Below, piece by piece: positions 50,868 to 58,937 of a stretch of 64,000 bases of DNA; position 1 is the first letter of the stretch; each line of letters opens with the position of its first letter. A program made the position numbers and the translations under genes. Source of the stretch: Algimonas porphyrae (GTDB lineage: Bacteria; Pseudomonadota; Alphaproteobacteria; Caulobacterales; Maricaulaceae); contig NZ_CP163424.1 in the NCBI RefSeq assembly GCF_041429795.1, forward strand, positions 248,001 through 312,000. The letters are read 5' to 3'. The notes under the pieces are model-generated. The model was not told the origin of the DNA, ran no database searches, and worked only from the letters and a program-made list of their open reading frames with translations.

Positions 50868-53038
50868 GCGCGCTCAAGGCATATTACTCCGCGACTGAGA
50901 TAGCAGCGTTTGGTCTACCGGGGCTTCCTAAGATGCAGCACCGCATCAAGGAAAAGGCTGCCCGAGAAGGATGGTTGTGCCGACCTCGCGAAAACCAAGG
51001 AGGAGGCGTCGAGTTTGCGCTGCCGCACTGGGCGCGCTTGCATCTGGCGACTGAGGCCGCACGGGAACGCTCCGCCAAGCGAAAAACGATCCAGAAGCCC
51101 CGTGTGAAGGACAAACGCATCGCTGATGCGCGCGGGCTGATCGTCTCGGAAATCGAAGCCTTCACGGCGGACGCCATGTGCGCGCCGAGTGCGGCTGCAA
51201 AAGCGGTCAAGGCGGCTTATGACGACCACTCCTTCATCGTGCCGAACTGGGCACGCGAGGCCATTCCAGGCTTCACAGTCCGGACCGCCATGCGCTGGCT
51301 GCGCGCCAAGGAAGAGGGCGGGTCCAAGGCGCTGTCGAACGCGAAGAAAGGCCCGAAGACGGGCAATATGTTCGACAATAATCCAGCGCTCTCAAGCTTC
51401 ATTATTTCGCAGATCACAGGACGACCGCACCTGAAAACCAGCCTGCTGCGCGAGGGTATCATTGCCGCTGGGATCGAGCCCGTTCCCAGCCTGTCTGGGC
51501 TGCAGCAATGGGTCCGCAAGTGGAAAGCTGAACATGCGCGCGGAATGTTGAGGGTCTCTGACCCGGATGCGTGGCGCTCCAAATATGGCACCGCGTTCGG
51601 CTCGCGCTCCGAACATATCGTTAGGGTCAATCAGCTTTGGGAAATCGACGGCACAGTCTGTGACGTGATGTGCGTAACGCCGGAAGGTGGCTCCAAACGC
51701 TACGCACTGACGGCCATCGTCGATGTGTTTTCACGCCGGGCAAAGGTGCTGGTCAGCCGCCAGCCATCTGCCGTTTCGGTCGGGCTGTTACTTCGCAAAG
51801 CTGTGCTCGACTGGGGCCTTCCCGAAACCCTCAAATGCGATAACGGTAAAGACTATACGGCCACCTATATATCCCGGCTGGCGCTGGATATGGGCTTTTC
51901 CCTCGACTTCTGCGCCCCGTTCGATCCTGCTGCGAAGCCACATGTCGAGCGGTTTTTCGGCACGATGACGCGGCAGCTGTTCGAGATCCTGCCGGGCTAT
52001 GTCGGACACAATGTCGCCGAGCGTCAGGCACTCAATAACCGCAAGGCCATGGCCGACCGGATGGGGCGTTCAGAACGTCTTATTGAGGCTAAGCTGGATG
52101 GTGGTGAGATTCAAAGCATCATCGATGCCTGGATCGAAACTGATTATCACACACGCACCCATGAAGCGCTGAAAACGTCACCGATGCTGCGGGCCCTTGA
52201 TGGCGGCAACCCGGTTCTGATCGAAGATGAGCGCGCGCTCGACCTGCTGCTTGCGACATCACCCGGTACAGACGGCGTTCGAAAGGTCCTCAAGCGAGGC
52301 GTCAAGGCGCTTGGACGGACCTATATCGCCCAAGAACTGGGCGGCATGGTCGGCGAGCGTGTGTTCGTAAAGTTCGACCCCAGCGATCCGGCACGGATCT
52401 ACTGCTATTCCGCTGATCGTGAGCGCTTTATCTGCAGCGCGGAAGACCCGTCGATGACGGAGGCTGACAGACAGCAGATCGCGCTCAATGCGAAGATCGC
52501 ACAGAAAGACGAGGCGCGTCAGTTCGAAGCTGAAGTTCGAGCCGCACAGGATGCGTTCGATCCGGAAGACTTCGCTCCGTCCATCCTACGATCAAAGGCC
52601 CAGCACGCCTCCAAGATTGTGCCCTTCGTTCCAAACGTCATCCCTTTCAATCCCGACGCGGATCTGTCGGGACGGGATGTCGGTCCGGGTTTCGCCAGAG
52701 AGCGCGCAGCAGCCAACGGCGCACCGCGTGCGCCCGTTCCGACTGCTGCACCAGTCAGGGACGAGATGCCGGTCGAACGGATCGAAGCCATGGTCGCCGA
52801 ACTGGACGCCAAAATCGAGCGCCCCGTCGAAACATGGATCCGTGATGACGGAACCGCTCGACCCGTCTTCGATGACGATGTCGCCTTTGCCCAATTCATT
52901 CAAACCGAGCCCGCACCCCACCCCGAGGACGTTGCGCTGCTGACCCAATACGTCAGCCAATCCGCTGCGCTTCAGCTGAAGCTGTCCATCGCCGGGCTCT
53001 CAACCTTCGTCACAGACATAACTGGAGTTGATTTGTGA
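50864..53038 (+). CDS. MuA-like DDE transposase
   Basis: A 724-residue transposase. Residues about 1-60 hold a MuA-type DNA-binding start (YYSATEIAAFGLPGLPKMQHRI, GWLCRPR). The catalytic core has Asp262 in WEIDGT, Asp326 in KCDNGKDY and Glu362 in HVERFFGTM, a DD35E set. After it comes the Mu-type beta-barrel domain and a long C-terminal tail that would contact the B protein. It cuts and joins phage ends. Its stop overlaps a GTG start of the B gene. Confidence 0.93.
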   Translation: MSALKAYYSATEIAAFGLPGLPKMQHRIKEKAAREGWLCRPRENQGGGVEFALPHWARLHLATEAARERSAKRKTIQKPRVKDKRIADARGLIVSEIEAFTADAMCAPSAAAKAVKAAYDDHSFIVPNWAREAIPGFTVRTAMRWLRAKEEGGSKALSNAKKGPKTGNMFDNNPALSSFIISQITGRPHLKTSLLREGIIAAGIEPVPSLSGLQQWVRKWKAEHARGMLRVSDPDAWRSKYGTAFGSRSEHIVRVNQLWEIDGTVCDVMCVTPEGGSKRYALTAIVDVFSRRAKVLVSRQPSAVSVGLLLRKAVLDWGLPETLKCDNGKDYTATYISRLALDMGFSLDFCAPFDPAAKPHVERFFGTMTRQLFEILPGYVGHNVAERQALNNRKAMADRMGRSERLIEAKLDGGEIQSIIDAWIETDYHTRTHEALKTSPMLRALDGGNPVLIEDERALDLLLATSPGTDGVRKVLKRGVKALGRTYIAQELGGMVGERVFVKFDPSDPARIYCYSADRERFICSAEDPSMTEADRQQIALNAKIAQKDEARQFEAEVRAAQDAFDPEDFAPSILRSKAQHASKIVPFVPNVIPFNPDADLSGRDVGPGFARERAAANGAPRAPVPTAAPVRDEMPVERIEAMVAELDAKIERPVETWIRDDGTARPVFDDDVAFAQFIQTEPAPHPEDVALLTQYVSQSAALQLKLSIAGLSTFVTDITGVDL

Positions 53039-53754
53039 GACATACGTTCTGCCGAGAAGTAAGCAATGCCGTCCGGTTCATGGACGGCGTCGAGACGCTG
53101 AAGGCCAGGGGAGCCGTCGAATCCAGCTGGATGCTGGTCGAGGCTGAACCGGGTCTCGGCAAGAGTTCTATGTTTGAATGGTATTCCGTTCAGGAAGATG
53201 TGCCGCTCGTTCGTGCCAAGGCTGACTGGACCGTCAACTGGATGCTCAAGGACGTTTCAGCGGCTCTCGGCATCGAAGCGAAAAGCTCCAGCAAAGCCAA
53301 TTATGAGCAGATCATCAGTGAGCTGATGAATGGCGAACAGCTCCTCATGGTTGATGAAATAAACCATGCCGCCCGCCGCTTAGTCGTGATCGAGACACTC
53401 CGGGACATCACGGACATGACACAGACCATGCTGCTGACCGGCGGTCACAAGGGAACGCTATCGGTCCTGAAGCCGCACAAGCAGATCTATGACCGGATCG
53501 GCAATGTCGTCGAGCTGGAAGTCGCGAGCATTGCCGACATTAAGGCATTGTGTCGGACCCGCTGCGAGGTTGAGATCACCGATGAGGTCATCGCCGAAAT
53601 CCATCAGCAGACGGGTGGTAATCATCGGCGCGTCATGAATGCGATCGCCAGGGTCGAAGCCCTTGGTCGCCGCCGTCGCGAGGCCGTCACTCTGCCGATG
53701 CTGAAAGGCTTGCGCCTGACACATGATAACCGTGCACGCGGAGCGAGCGCATGA
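53035..53754 (+). CDS. MuB-like AAA+ target-DNA activator
   Basis: A 239-residue ATPase starting at GTG. Walker A EPGLGKSS (residues 38-45), Walker B LLMVDEINHA, and a sensor region TGGHKGTL are present. The C-terminal about 70 residues form the small helical DNA-binding domain (HQQTGGNHRRVMNAIARVEALGRRR, in pieces). It selects target DNA, stimulates the transposase and gives target immunity in Mu. Its start overlaps the transposase stop and its end overlaps the next gene by four bases. Confidence 0.92.
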   Translation: MRHTFCREVSNAVRFMDGVETLKARGAVESSWMLVEAEPGLGKSSMFEWYSVQEDVPLVRAKADWTVNWMLKDVSAALGIEAKSSSKANYEQIISELMNGEQLLMVDEINHAARRLVVIETLRDITDMTQTMLLTGGHKGTLSVLKPHKQIYDRIGNVVELEVASIADIKALCRTRCEVEITDEVIAEIHQQTGGNHRRVMNAIARVEALGRRRREAVTLPMLKGLRLTHDNRARGASA

Positions 53755-54395
53755 GCGCGCCTTGCGAAACAGATGTCCGGCAGATGGACGTGTTGAAGCT
53801 CGTCATCGAAGGCACAGACTGCGACAGTTACGGCGTCACGCGGGATCTCGTCGCCCAGGAGCTCGGTCTGCGCGGATGCGATGCCAACCACAAACTTGGG
53901 CAGTTGATCAGGCGGGGGCTTATATGCGTCGCGTCTGTTGGACGGTATCGTCCGACTGAATCAGGCCGTGAGCTGCTCGCATCAGGTGGGACGATCCCGT
54001 CTGGCCCGATGCCGGATGCGCCGCTGAAAGATCGCCAGATGAGCAATCAGAGCCTGCGGGCACGGCTCTGGCGGGCCATGAAGCGAAAGCCGCGCTTTAC
54101 CATTCCCGAGATCCTGACGCTGGCGTCCAATGACACGGATGGAAAGCCAGAGGACAATGCCCGAACCTATGTACGCGAACTCAAGCGCGCGGGCTATCTG
54201 ACGGAACTGCCGCGCCGCGAGAAACGCGGTCGCGGTGGATCTTCTGTAAAGGTCTTCTGGCTGCGCGAGCATACAGGTCCCGAGCATCCACGTGTTCGCA
54301 AGAGGCAGGACGGTCCACCACGGCTCTATGATCCGAATAAGCGCGACTGGGTGCGCTGGATCGATGAGGATCCTGACGTGGGAGCCCCGTCATGA
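53751..54395 (+). CDS. Phage early protein with two winged-helix-like regions
   Basis: A 214-residue basic protein. Two regions look like winged helices: residues about 8-65 (MDVLKLVIEG, VTRDLVAQELGLRG, NHKLGQLIRRGLI) and about 95-160 (SLRARLWRAMKRKPRFTIPEILTLAS, TYVRELKRAGYL). The C-terminal part is Arg-rich and ends with a WVRWID motif. It overlaps the B gene and the next gene. DNA-binding regulator or replication accessory is a fair guess. Confidence 0.7.
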   Translation: MSAPCETDVRQMDVLKLVIEGTDCDSYGVTRDLVAQELGLRGCDANHKLGQLIRRGLICVASVGRYRPTESGRELLASGGTIPSGPMPDAPLKDRQMSNQSLRARLWRAMKRKPRFTIPEILTLASNDTDGKPEDNARTYVRELKRAGYLTELPRREKRGRGGSSVKVFWLREHTGPEHPRVRKRQDGPPRLYDPNKRDWVRWIDEDPDVGAPS

Positions 54396-54784
54396 GCCCG
54401 GCAGCCAAGCAGACTGCGAGTGCGCTCGAGAAGGCGCGCGCCGCATGGAAGACATTACCAGACTGGGTTGAGGTGCTTGCTGGAGCCGTCGACGGCGAAG
54501 GTTCGACCGGTGATGTGGCGAGCCGGATAGGTTACAGTCCGAGCTCGATCTCCGGCGTGATCAATCGATCCTACACAGGGCGACTGGTTCATATCGAAAC
54601 GGCGGTGCGCCAGACCTTGATGCGCGGGTCTGTCAGCTGTCCTGTCATGGGCATCATTACGGGCGAGCGTTGCAACAAGGCGCAGCGTGAAAAGCTGGTG
54701 CCAACCAATCCCATCAAAGTGAGGCTCTACAAGGCTTGCCGGAATGGCTGCCCGAATGCGCGGTCTGCGGGAGAGCCGTCATGA
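54392..54784 (+). CDS. Helix-turn-helix phage protein with Cys-rich C-terminus
   Basis: A 130-residue protein. The first half has a helix-turn-helix-like stretch (GDVASRIGYSPSSISGVINRSYTG), and the second half has CPVMGIITGERCNKAQREK and RLYKACRNGCPNARS, a Cys pattern seen repeatedly in transposable phages of alphaproteobacteria. Probably DNA-binding with a zinc site. Stops at TGA overlapping the next start. Role in phage unknown. Confidence 0.75.
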   Translation: MSPAAKQTASALEKARAAWKTLPDWVEVLAGAVDGEGSTGDVASRIGYSPSSISGVINRSYTGRLVHIETAVRQTLMRGSVSCPVMGIITGERCNKAQREKLVPTNPIKVRLYKACRNGCPNARSAGEPS

Positions 54785-55146
54785 AGCAGGCTCCTGACAC
54801 ATCCCTTCTGGAAAAAGCTCTCGACAATCTAGGTCAGGGAATCGTCGCGCTCGAGCGATTACGGACGCGCATCGAGGCCGGGGAACCAGTCTCACCATCG
54901 ATGCTGACCGGTACGCTGAAACTCGGCGTCAGCATCATGACGGCCTCAGGAACCGTCATCGAAGCGGCGGTCGATCAGGCTAATGGCGTGCCGACCCGCG
55001 CGCCACAGGGGAAGCTCGCTGCTGCAGAAGAAGCTGCTGCCAGAGCAGGCCTGCAAGTCATCGGTCGGGACGGAAAAATCATCAGAATTGGGCGTCGGGT
55101 TGAATCCTTTTCGGACCCGGCAGGCGGGTCCGACCGCGCCTCATGA
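54781..55146 (+). CDS. Phage early hypothetical protein
   Basis: A 121-residue protein with Leu/Ile-rich helices (LLEKALDNLGQGIVALERLRTRIEAG, and LTGTLKLGVSIMTASGTVIEAAVDQ, in pieces) that would pair in a bundle, then a beta strand region (RDGKIIRIGRRVESF). The start at 54781 overlaps the previous stop (ATGA), and its stop overlaps gam. It is not recognised; may be a small replication or structural accessory protein. Confidence 0.65.
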   Translation: MKQAPDTSLLEKALDNLGQGIVALERLRTRIEAGEPVSPSMLTGTLKLGVSIMTASGTVIEAAVDQANGVPTRAPQGKLAAAEEAAARAGLQVIGRDGKIIRIGRRVESFSDPAGGSDRAS

Positions 55147-55694
55147 GCGGTCATCAATCACACATGGAGAATATAGTGAGCAAGAGAGACAATAAAATAT
55201 CAGGCGGAGCGCCGCAGTCGCGGGCCGAGGCCGAGGAATGGATGAGCCGCCTGCAGAAGGTCAATATCCGGATTCGCGACATCGATACGGATCTGCGCGA
55301 GCAATCAGCTGATCTGAAAGTACGGGCGGCGGCAAAGGTTGAGCCCTTCATCAATGAAAAGGAGATCATCTCCAAAGGTCTGTTTGCCTGGGCGGAAGCG
55401 AACCGGGATGCCCTCACGAATGGTGGCAAGACGAAAACCATCAAACTCGAAACCGGCACAGTCTTCTGGCGGCAGCAACCCGCCAAGGTGACCCTGCGCG
55501 GTGTCGACAAAGTCCTCGAATATCTGTCGAGCAACCGGCTCAGGCGCTTCATCCGCATCAAAAAGGAAGTCGATAAGGACGCCATGCTGCGAGAGCAGAC
55601 AGTCGCCAGCAAAATTCCCGGCGTCTCGATCAAATCTGCTGGCGAGATGATCGAAGCCAAACCCTTTGAAGATACGCTGGAGGCCTCGTCATGA
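55143..55694 (+). CDS. gam: Gam-like host-nuclease inhibitor
   Basis: A 183-residue protein with the Mu Gam pattern: a coiled-coil N-terminus (WMSRLQKVNIRIRDIDTDLREQSADLKVRAAAKVEPFINEKE, in pieces), FAWAEANRDAL, KLETGTVFWRQQPAKVTLR, and RFIRIKKEVDKDAM. Gam binds linear phage DNA ends like Ku, protecting them from RecBCD-type exonucleases. The exact start is uncertain: 55143 overlaps the upstream stop, 55164 is an ATG, and 55176 is a GTG with GGAGA upstream. Confidence 0.9.
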   Translation: MSGHQSHMENIVSKRDNKISGGAPQSRAEAEEWMSRLQKVNIRIRDIDTDLREQSADLKVRAAAKVEPFINEKEIISKGLFAWAEANRDALTNGGKTKTIKLETGTVFWRQQPAKVTLRGVDKVLEYLSSNRLRRFIRIKKEVDKDAMLREQTVASKIPGVSIKSAGEMIEAKPFEDTLEASS

Positions 55695-55954
55695 TGAGTG
55701 AAGCCGACCGTCAGGAACAAATGGGCGATGCCACGCGCGAGAAATTGCGTCAGTTCATCGCCCGCATCGAGCGTCTGGAAGCCGAGAAGGCCGAACTGAC
55801 GACGGATATCCGCGAGGTCTATTCTGAAGTGAAGGCCTTTGGTTTCGACACGAAAGTTCTCAGGAAACTGATCTCGCTTCGCAAGCAGGACGTCAATGAA
55901 CGCTCCGAGCAGGAAGCCCTGCTGGATCTCTACATGGGAGGCCTCGATGACTGA
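55691..55954 (+). CDS. GapR-like (DUF2312) DNA-binding protein
   Basis: An 87-residue protein matching GapR: KLRQFIARIERLEAEKAEL, TTDIREVYSEVKAFGFDTKVLRKLISLRKQD, ALLDLYMGGL. GapR is a nucleoid protein that binds overtwisted DNA ahead of replication and transcription in Caulobacter. A phage copy inside the early operon may help phage replication or reshape the host nucleoid. Start and stop overlap neighbours by four and eight bases. The family call is strong; the phage role is inference. Confidence 0.9.
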   Translation: MMSEADRQEQMGDATREKLRQFIARIERLEAEKAELTTDIREVYSEVKAFGFDTKVLRKLISLRKQDVNERSEQEALLDLYMGGLDD

Positions 55955-56204
55955 TCTGTATTCAAATGGGCCGTTCTGGAAAACGGTCGATACCGAGGAC
56001 GGAGAGGGCGCAGGACCGGTCTATGTCGCGGTCGACCCAGCCTATTCCCCGAAGCCCTATGACGAGCTGACGAGCCATGAATGTAGCTTTCTCGTCGGAG
56101 AAGGGCGCGGTCGTGAGCAGATGGCCTGCGGACGTCCGACCGACACCGGTTCGATTTATTGTGGCCATCACCGCGCGCAGGCGGCGCGCGTGGCCTTCTG
56201 CTAG
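55947..56204 (+). CDS. Zinc-binding protein like the GcrA C-terminus
   Basis: An 85-residue protein. The C-terminal half has Cys/His residues in ECSFLVGEG...MACGRPTDTG...YCGHHRAQAARV. This resembles the C-terminal region of GcrA, the alphaproteobacterial cell-cycle activator that works on methylated promoters (C..P.G, CG, YC..H, A..). The N-terminal half is acidic and lacks GcrA's helix-turn-helix. It may bind sigma-70 or act as a GcrA mimic; the resemblance is judged by eye. Confidence 0.65.
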   Translation: MTDLYSNGPFWKTVDTEDGEGAGPVYVAVDPAYSPKPYDELTSHECSFLVGEGRGREQMACGRPTDTGSIYCGHHRAQAARVAFC

Positions 56205-56217
56205 GATGGAGTAGGCC

Positions 56218-56667
56218 ATGGCTTTCCAAGATGAACACGATGCCATGAGCGCAGCTATCACGGCGCTCGACCCGCTGGCCGATGCCATTGCGGCACGACT
56301 GGAGACGTCCGGTAATGCGGAGTCTCTTCGCCGCCTGACTGCACTGCTGACGGCTATCGTTCCGCACATTCTAAATGATGAGGGTCCGAGTATGCCGATC
56401 CTGCGAGAGGGTGAACCTGTGTTCATGCTCTGCGGCCGCGATCCCGTGGCCGCACCCTTGATCGAAGCCTGGGCTTACCTGCGCAGCGGTCATGTCGTCA
56501 TGGCGCAGCGCAGCCTTGAACAGGTGATGTCGGCGGCATCGCACATGGAGTCGCAAGGGTCCGGCGATCCGCAGATCCTCTCCGCGTTCCGCATCGCGCG
56601 GGATTGCCGCGATTATCAATTGGAGATGGCGCTCGGTACCGGGCGCGCATCGACAGCAGACGGATGA
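56218..56667 (+). CDS. Phage early hypothetical protein
   Basis: A 149-residue helical protein, Met- and Ala-rich (ITALDPLADAIAARLETSGNAESLRRLTALLTAIVPHIL, in pieces; GHVVMAQRSLEQVMSAASHME). No recognised domain. It starts 13 bases after the zinc protein, one of the few gaps in this operon, and its stop overlaps the next start. Function unknown. Confidence 0.65.
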   Translation: MAFQDEHDAMSAAITALDPLADAIAARLETSGNAESLRRLTALLTAIVPHILNDEGPSMPILREGEPVFMLCGRDPVAAPLIEAWAYLRSGHVVMAQRSLEQVMSAASHMESQGSGDPQILSAFRIARDCRDYQLEMALGTGRASTADG

Positions 56668-56981
56668 CGTCCAGCCGCAATCAGGGCGATGCCTCTTTGC
56701 TCGACTGGGCAGAGCGGCAGGCCCTGACTGCGGCTCTTCAAAAAGCCCGAGCCGAACGCGATGTCGCCCGCAAGGCCCTTCGCATCGCCGGACGGGGTCA
56801 GCGCCTCAGGGCGCGGACACGCTACCAGCGCGCCACGCACAGCGTTCTCGCACTGGAATTGAAAATCAATCGACTGACAGGGGGCGCGCCATGCGACCGG
56901 GACCGAACAACCGAAAATCCAGCTTTGGACGCGACCTGCTCAGCGCCGGTCTCGCCCTTGCCGTCATCATGGCCGCTATGA
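56664..56981 (+). CDS. Phage early basic hypothetical protein
   Basis: A 105-residue protein from the start at 56664 (overlapping the previous stop). Residues about 10-65 are a charged helix rich in Ala, Arg and Lys (LTAALQKARAERDVARKALRIAGRGQRLRARTRYQRAT, in pieces), likely DNA- or RNA-binding. The C-terminal 25 residues overlap, in another frame, a small membrane-protein gene and are Pro/Ser-rich, so the true function may lie in the first part. Confidence 0.55.
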   Translation: MTSSRNQGDASLLDWAERQALTAALQKARAERDVARKALRIAGRGQRLRARTRYQRATHSVLALELKINRLTGGAPCDRDRTTENPALDATCSAPVSPLPSSWPL

Positions 56982-56998
56982 TCGTGGGGCTCAGCTGA
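56891..56998 (+). CDS. Tiny single-helix membrane protein
   Basis: A 35-residue frame: a basic head (MRPGPNNRKSSFGRDLLS) then the hydrophobic helix AGLALAVIMAAMIVGLS. It overlaps the 3' part of the preceding gene in another frame, and its TGA overlaps the ATG of the next gene (TGATG at 56996-57000). The exact junction and single membrane span argue for a real gene, though at this length confidence is limited. Confidence 0.5.
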   Translation: MRPGPNNRKSSFGRDLLSAGLALAVIMAAMIVGLS

Positions 56999-57228
56999 TG
57001 TCTGATCATGAACATGAGACCGTGTTCGAACTCACGCCAGAGATCAAAAACGGCGAAGTTCGTTTCTACGTTGACGTGATCCTTAAGCGTCCGGTCTCGG
57101 TCTCGGAATTGCGCCGTATGGCGGGGACGTTGAACCTCGCTGCCGATCAGATGGATGAGGTTCTGAAGACGGAGAGGTCTGTTAGCGAATTTCTGGATGA
57201 CGCCGTCCGGAAGGTGTCAGGTCGATGA
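56998..57228 (+). CDS. Phage early small protein
   Basis: A 76-residue acidic protein with a beta hairpin start (ETVFELTPEIKNGEVRFYVDVIL) and helices RRMAGTLNLAADQMDEVLKTERSVSEFLDDAVRKV, in pieces. The start overlaps the tiny membrane gene and the stop overlaps the methyltransferase start. Could be a small antirestriction or adaptor protein; not recognised. Confidence 0.65.
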   Translation: MSDHEHETVFELTPEIKNGEVRFYVDVILKRPVSVSELRRMAGTLNLAADQMDEVLKTERSVSEFLDDAVRKVSGR

Positions 57229-57833
57229 GTGACGATTATCCATTTTCCGATCTGCCTTTGTTTGGGTTCGACCTGATCATGGCAGATCCGCCCTGGGATT
57301 TTGGCTGCTGGTCTGAGAAGGGCGAAGCGAAGAATGCCAAGTCGCATTATCGCTGCATGAGCCTGGACGATATCCGCACGCTGCCAGTCGGGGAACTGGC
57401 GTCGAAGAACTGTCTACTCTGGCTTTGGGCGACCAATCCGATGCTCGACCAGGCGTTCGAGGTGATCCGGGCATGGGGATTTCAGTTCAAGACGGCTGGA
57501 ACATGGGTCAAGCGCACGCGCCACGGCAAGCTCGGTTTCGGGACGGGCTATGTTTTGCGGTCTGCAAATGAACCGTTTCTGCTCGCTACGGTCTCGGATG
57601 CGAACGTACCTTTCCTGATCGCGACAACAGGTGAAATTTCGACGGCGCGGAATGTGCGTTCTGTCATCGAAGGCCCCGTCCGGGAGCACAGCCGAAAACC
57701 CGATGAAGCCTTTGCTGCGGCTGAGCAGCTCATCCCCCGTGCGCGGCGTCTGGAGCTGTTCTCGAGACAGGCCCGGCCAGGCTGGACCGTGTGGGGTGAT
57801 CAGGCTGACAAATTCAATGAGGTCGACGCATGA
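57225..57833 (+). CDS. MT-A70 family adenine DNA methyltransferase
   Basis: A 202-residue methyltransferase with the catalytic DPPW (residues 21-24) in MADPPWDFG, the adenine-directed MT-A70 signature CLLWLWATNPM, WGFQFKTAGTWVK, and RSANEPFLLAT. It should transfer methyl to N6 of adenine in phage or host DNA. Phage copies usually protect DNA from restriction. In a host whose cell cycle responds to adenine methylation (CcrM/GcrA), it could also alter host gene control. It overlaps both neighbours by four bases. Confidence 0.9.
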   Translation: MSDDYPFSDLPLFGFDLIMADPPWDFGCWSEKGEAKNAKSHYRCMSLDDIRTLPVGELASKNCLLWLWATNPMLDQAFEVIRAWGFQFKTAGTWVKRTRHGKLGFGTGYVLRSANEPFLLATVSDANVPFLIATTGEISTARNVRSVIEGPVREHSRKPDEAFAAAEQLIPRARRLELFSRQARPGWTVWGDQADKFNEVDA

Positions 57834-58219
57834 AATTTCATTCGGAAAATCAGAAGCGCCGCACAAGGCGGATCGCCAGAATGATGCTGCAGGGCATGAC
57901 GGACGTTCAGATGGCTGATGTCGAAGGCTGTCGCCGCGAGACTGTACGGTTCTGTCGGCACACATTTATTTCGCAGGAAGACGGTGCGAGCCAAGAGAAA
58001 CGCAAGCACAGCGCTCATGCATTTCTGGAAAGGCTCGAAGCCGAGCTGGAAAAACCCGAGATCAAGGCTCGCAAATCCCGGACGTGTCAGCGCTACAACA
58101 CGCGGACGCGTCGCTACTGCGGAAAGCCGACCCTGTCCAATTATTGCGAGCCCTGCGACGCGACGCTGCGCGAGCCGGTCGCCTGTGTGAGTGGCGTCGA
58201 GCGGATGACGATGCTGTGA
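57830..58219 (+). CDS. Helix-turn-helix plus zinc-finger phage protein
   Basis: A 129-residue protein. The N-terminus is a helix-turn-helix-like stretch (RIARMMLQGMTDVQMADVEGCRRETVRFC). The C-terminal part has Cys residues in RTCQRYNTRTRRYCGKPTLSNYCEPC, which repeat the CG.PT....YC.. spacing of the GcrA-C-like early protein upstream. Likely binds DNA with a zinc-ribbon arm. Its stop overlaps a GTG start. Confidence 0.72.
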   Translation: MKFHSENQKRRTRRIARMMLQGMTDVQMADVEGCRRETVRFCRHTFISQEDGASQEKRKHSAHAFLERLEAELEKPEIKARKSRTCQRYNTRTRRYCGKPTLSNYCEPCDATLREPVACVSGVERMTML

Positions 58220-58503
58220 TTGCAGATAGCCGGAAACCGTATTTAACGCACGCGTTCGCAGTTCCGTTGTCGCAAACGGTGAGTGAGAGTTCAGCCGCGC
58301 ACAAAGCGCGTTTCCAGGATCGCGAGTCCGATTTTCTTCGTCGCGTCCATGGTCTCGCCTCATCGATCATTCGTCATAGTGGAGAGCTACAGTATATCTG
58401 TAGGGATCGGGGTTTGGCTGCCGATATACGCATGTGCGAGGTTCGTGAAATCACGCGCGATCTGGTCTTGATGATCGAAGCCGAAACGCGGGTACCGTCA
58501 TGA
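58216..58503 (+). CDS. Phage early hypothetical protein (GTG start)
   Basis: A 95-residue protein from GTG at 58216, chosen because it overlaps the previous stop (GTGA) and because the longer frame upstream has no family support. The sequence is mostly helical (RVHGLASSIIRHSGELQYICRD, AADIRMCEVREITRDLVLMIEAE, in pieces), Arg- and Ile-rich. Unrecognised. Confidence 0.6.
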   Translation: MIADSRKPYLTHAFAVPLSQTVSESSAAHKARFQDRESDFLRRVHGLASSIIRHSGELQYICRDRGLAADIRMCEVREITRDLVLMIEAETRVPS

Positions 58504-58937
58504 GCGCCGCACTCCGCAGGCTTCATGCTGAACGGCGGCGTTACAGTATCGACGAAGAGACGTTCCGGGCGATCCTCCTCGGCCAGATCGGACGCGAGAG
58601 TTCGAAGGGCATCACCATGGCGGGTGCCAATGCCTGCATCCGGGAGTTTGCCAAATATAAGCCGGAACTTGCGCCGCCATCAGATGAAAACCCGGACGGC
58701 TGGCGCAGACGATCAGACGATCCGCTTGTGCGCAAGATCTACGCGCTCTGGACTGTCCTGCGTAATGGCGGGGTAGTCCAGCCGAGATTCCCCGACGCTT
58801 ATGTCAAGCGCATGACCAAGGCGGACCGGGCTGATTTTCTGACACCCGTTCAGTGCAATACTGTCATCGAGGGACTGAAAGAGATTATTGACCGTGAGGG
58901 TCTGGGCGGCGGCAACATCAGGACATCGCGTCGGTAA
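58500..58937 (+). CDS. gemA: GemA (DUF1018) regulatory protein
   Basis: A 145-residue protein matching the gp16/GemA family: LHAERRRYSIDEETFRAILL, SSKGITMAGANACIREFAK, DDPLVRKIYALWTVLRNGGVV and FLTPVQCNTVIEGLKEII. In Mu, GemA alters host gene expression, in part through effects on supercoiling. It overlaps both neighbours (ATGA start; next gene starts on its last base). Confidence 0.9.
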   Translation: MSAALRRLHAERRRYSIDEETFRAILLGQIGRESSKGITMAGANACIREFAKYKPELAPPSDENPDGWRRRSDDPLVRKIYALWTVLRNGGVVQPRFPDAYVKRMTKADRADFLTPVQCNTVIEGLKEIIDREGLGGGNIRTSRR

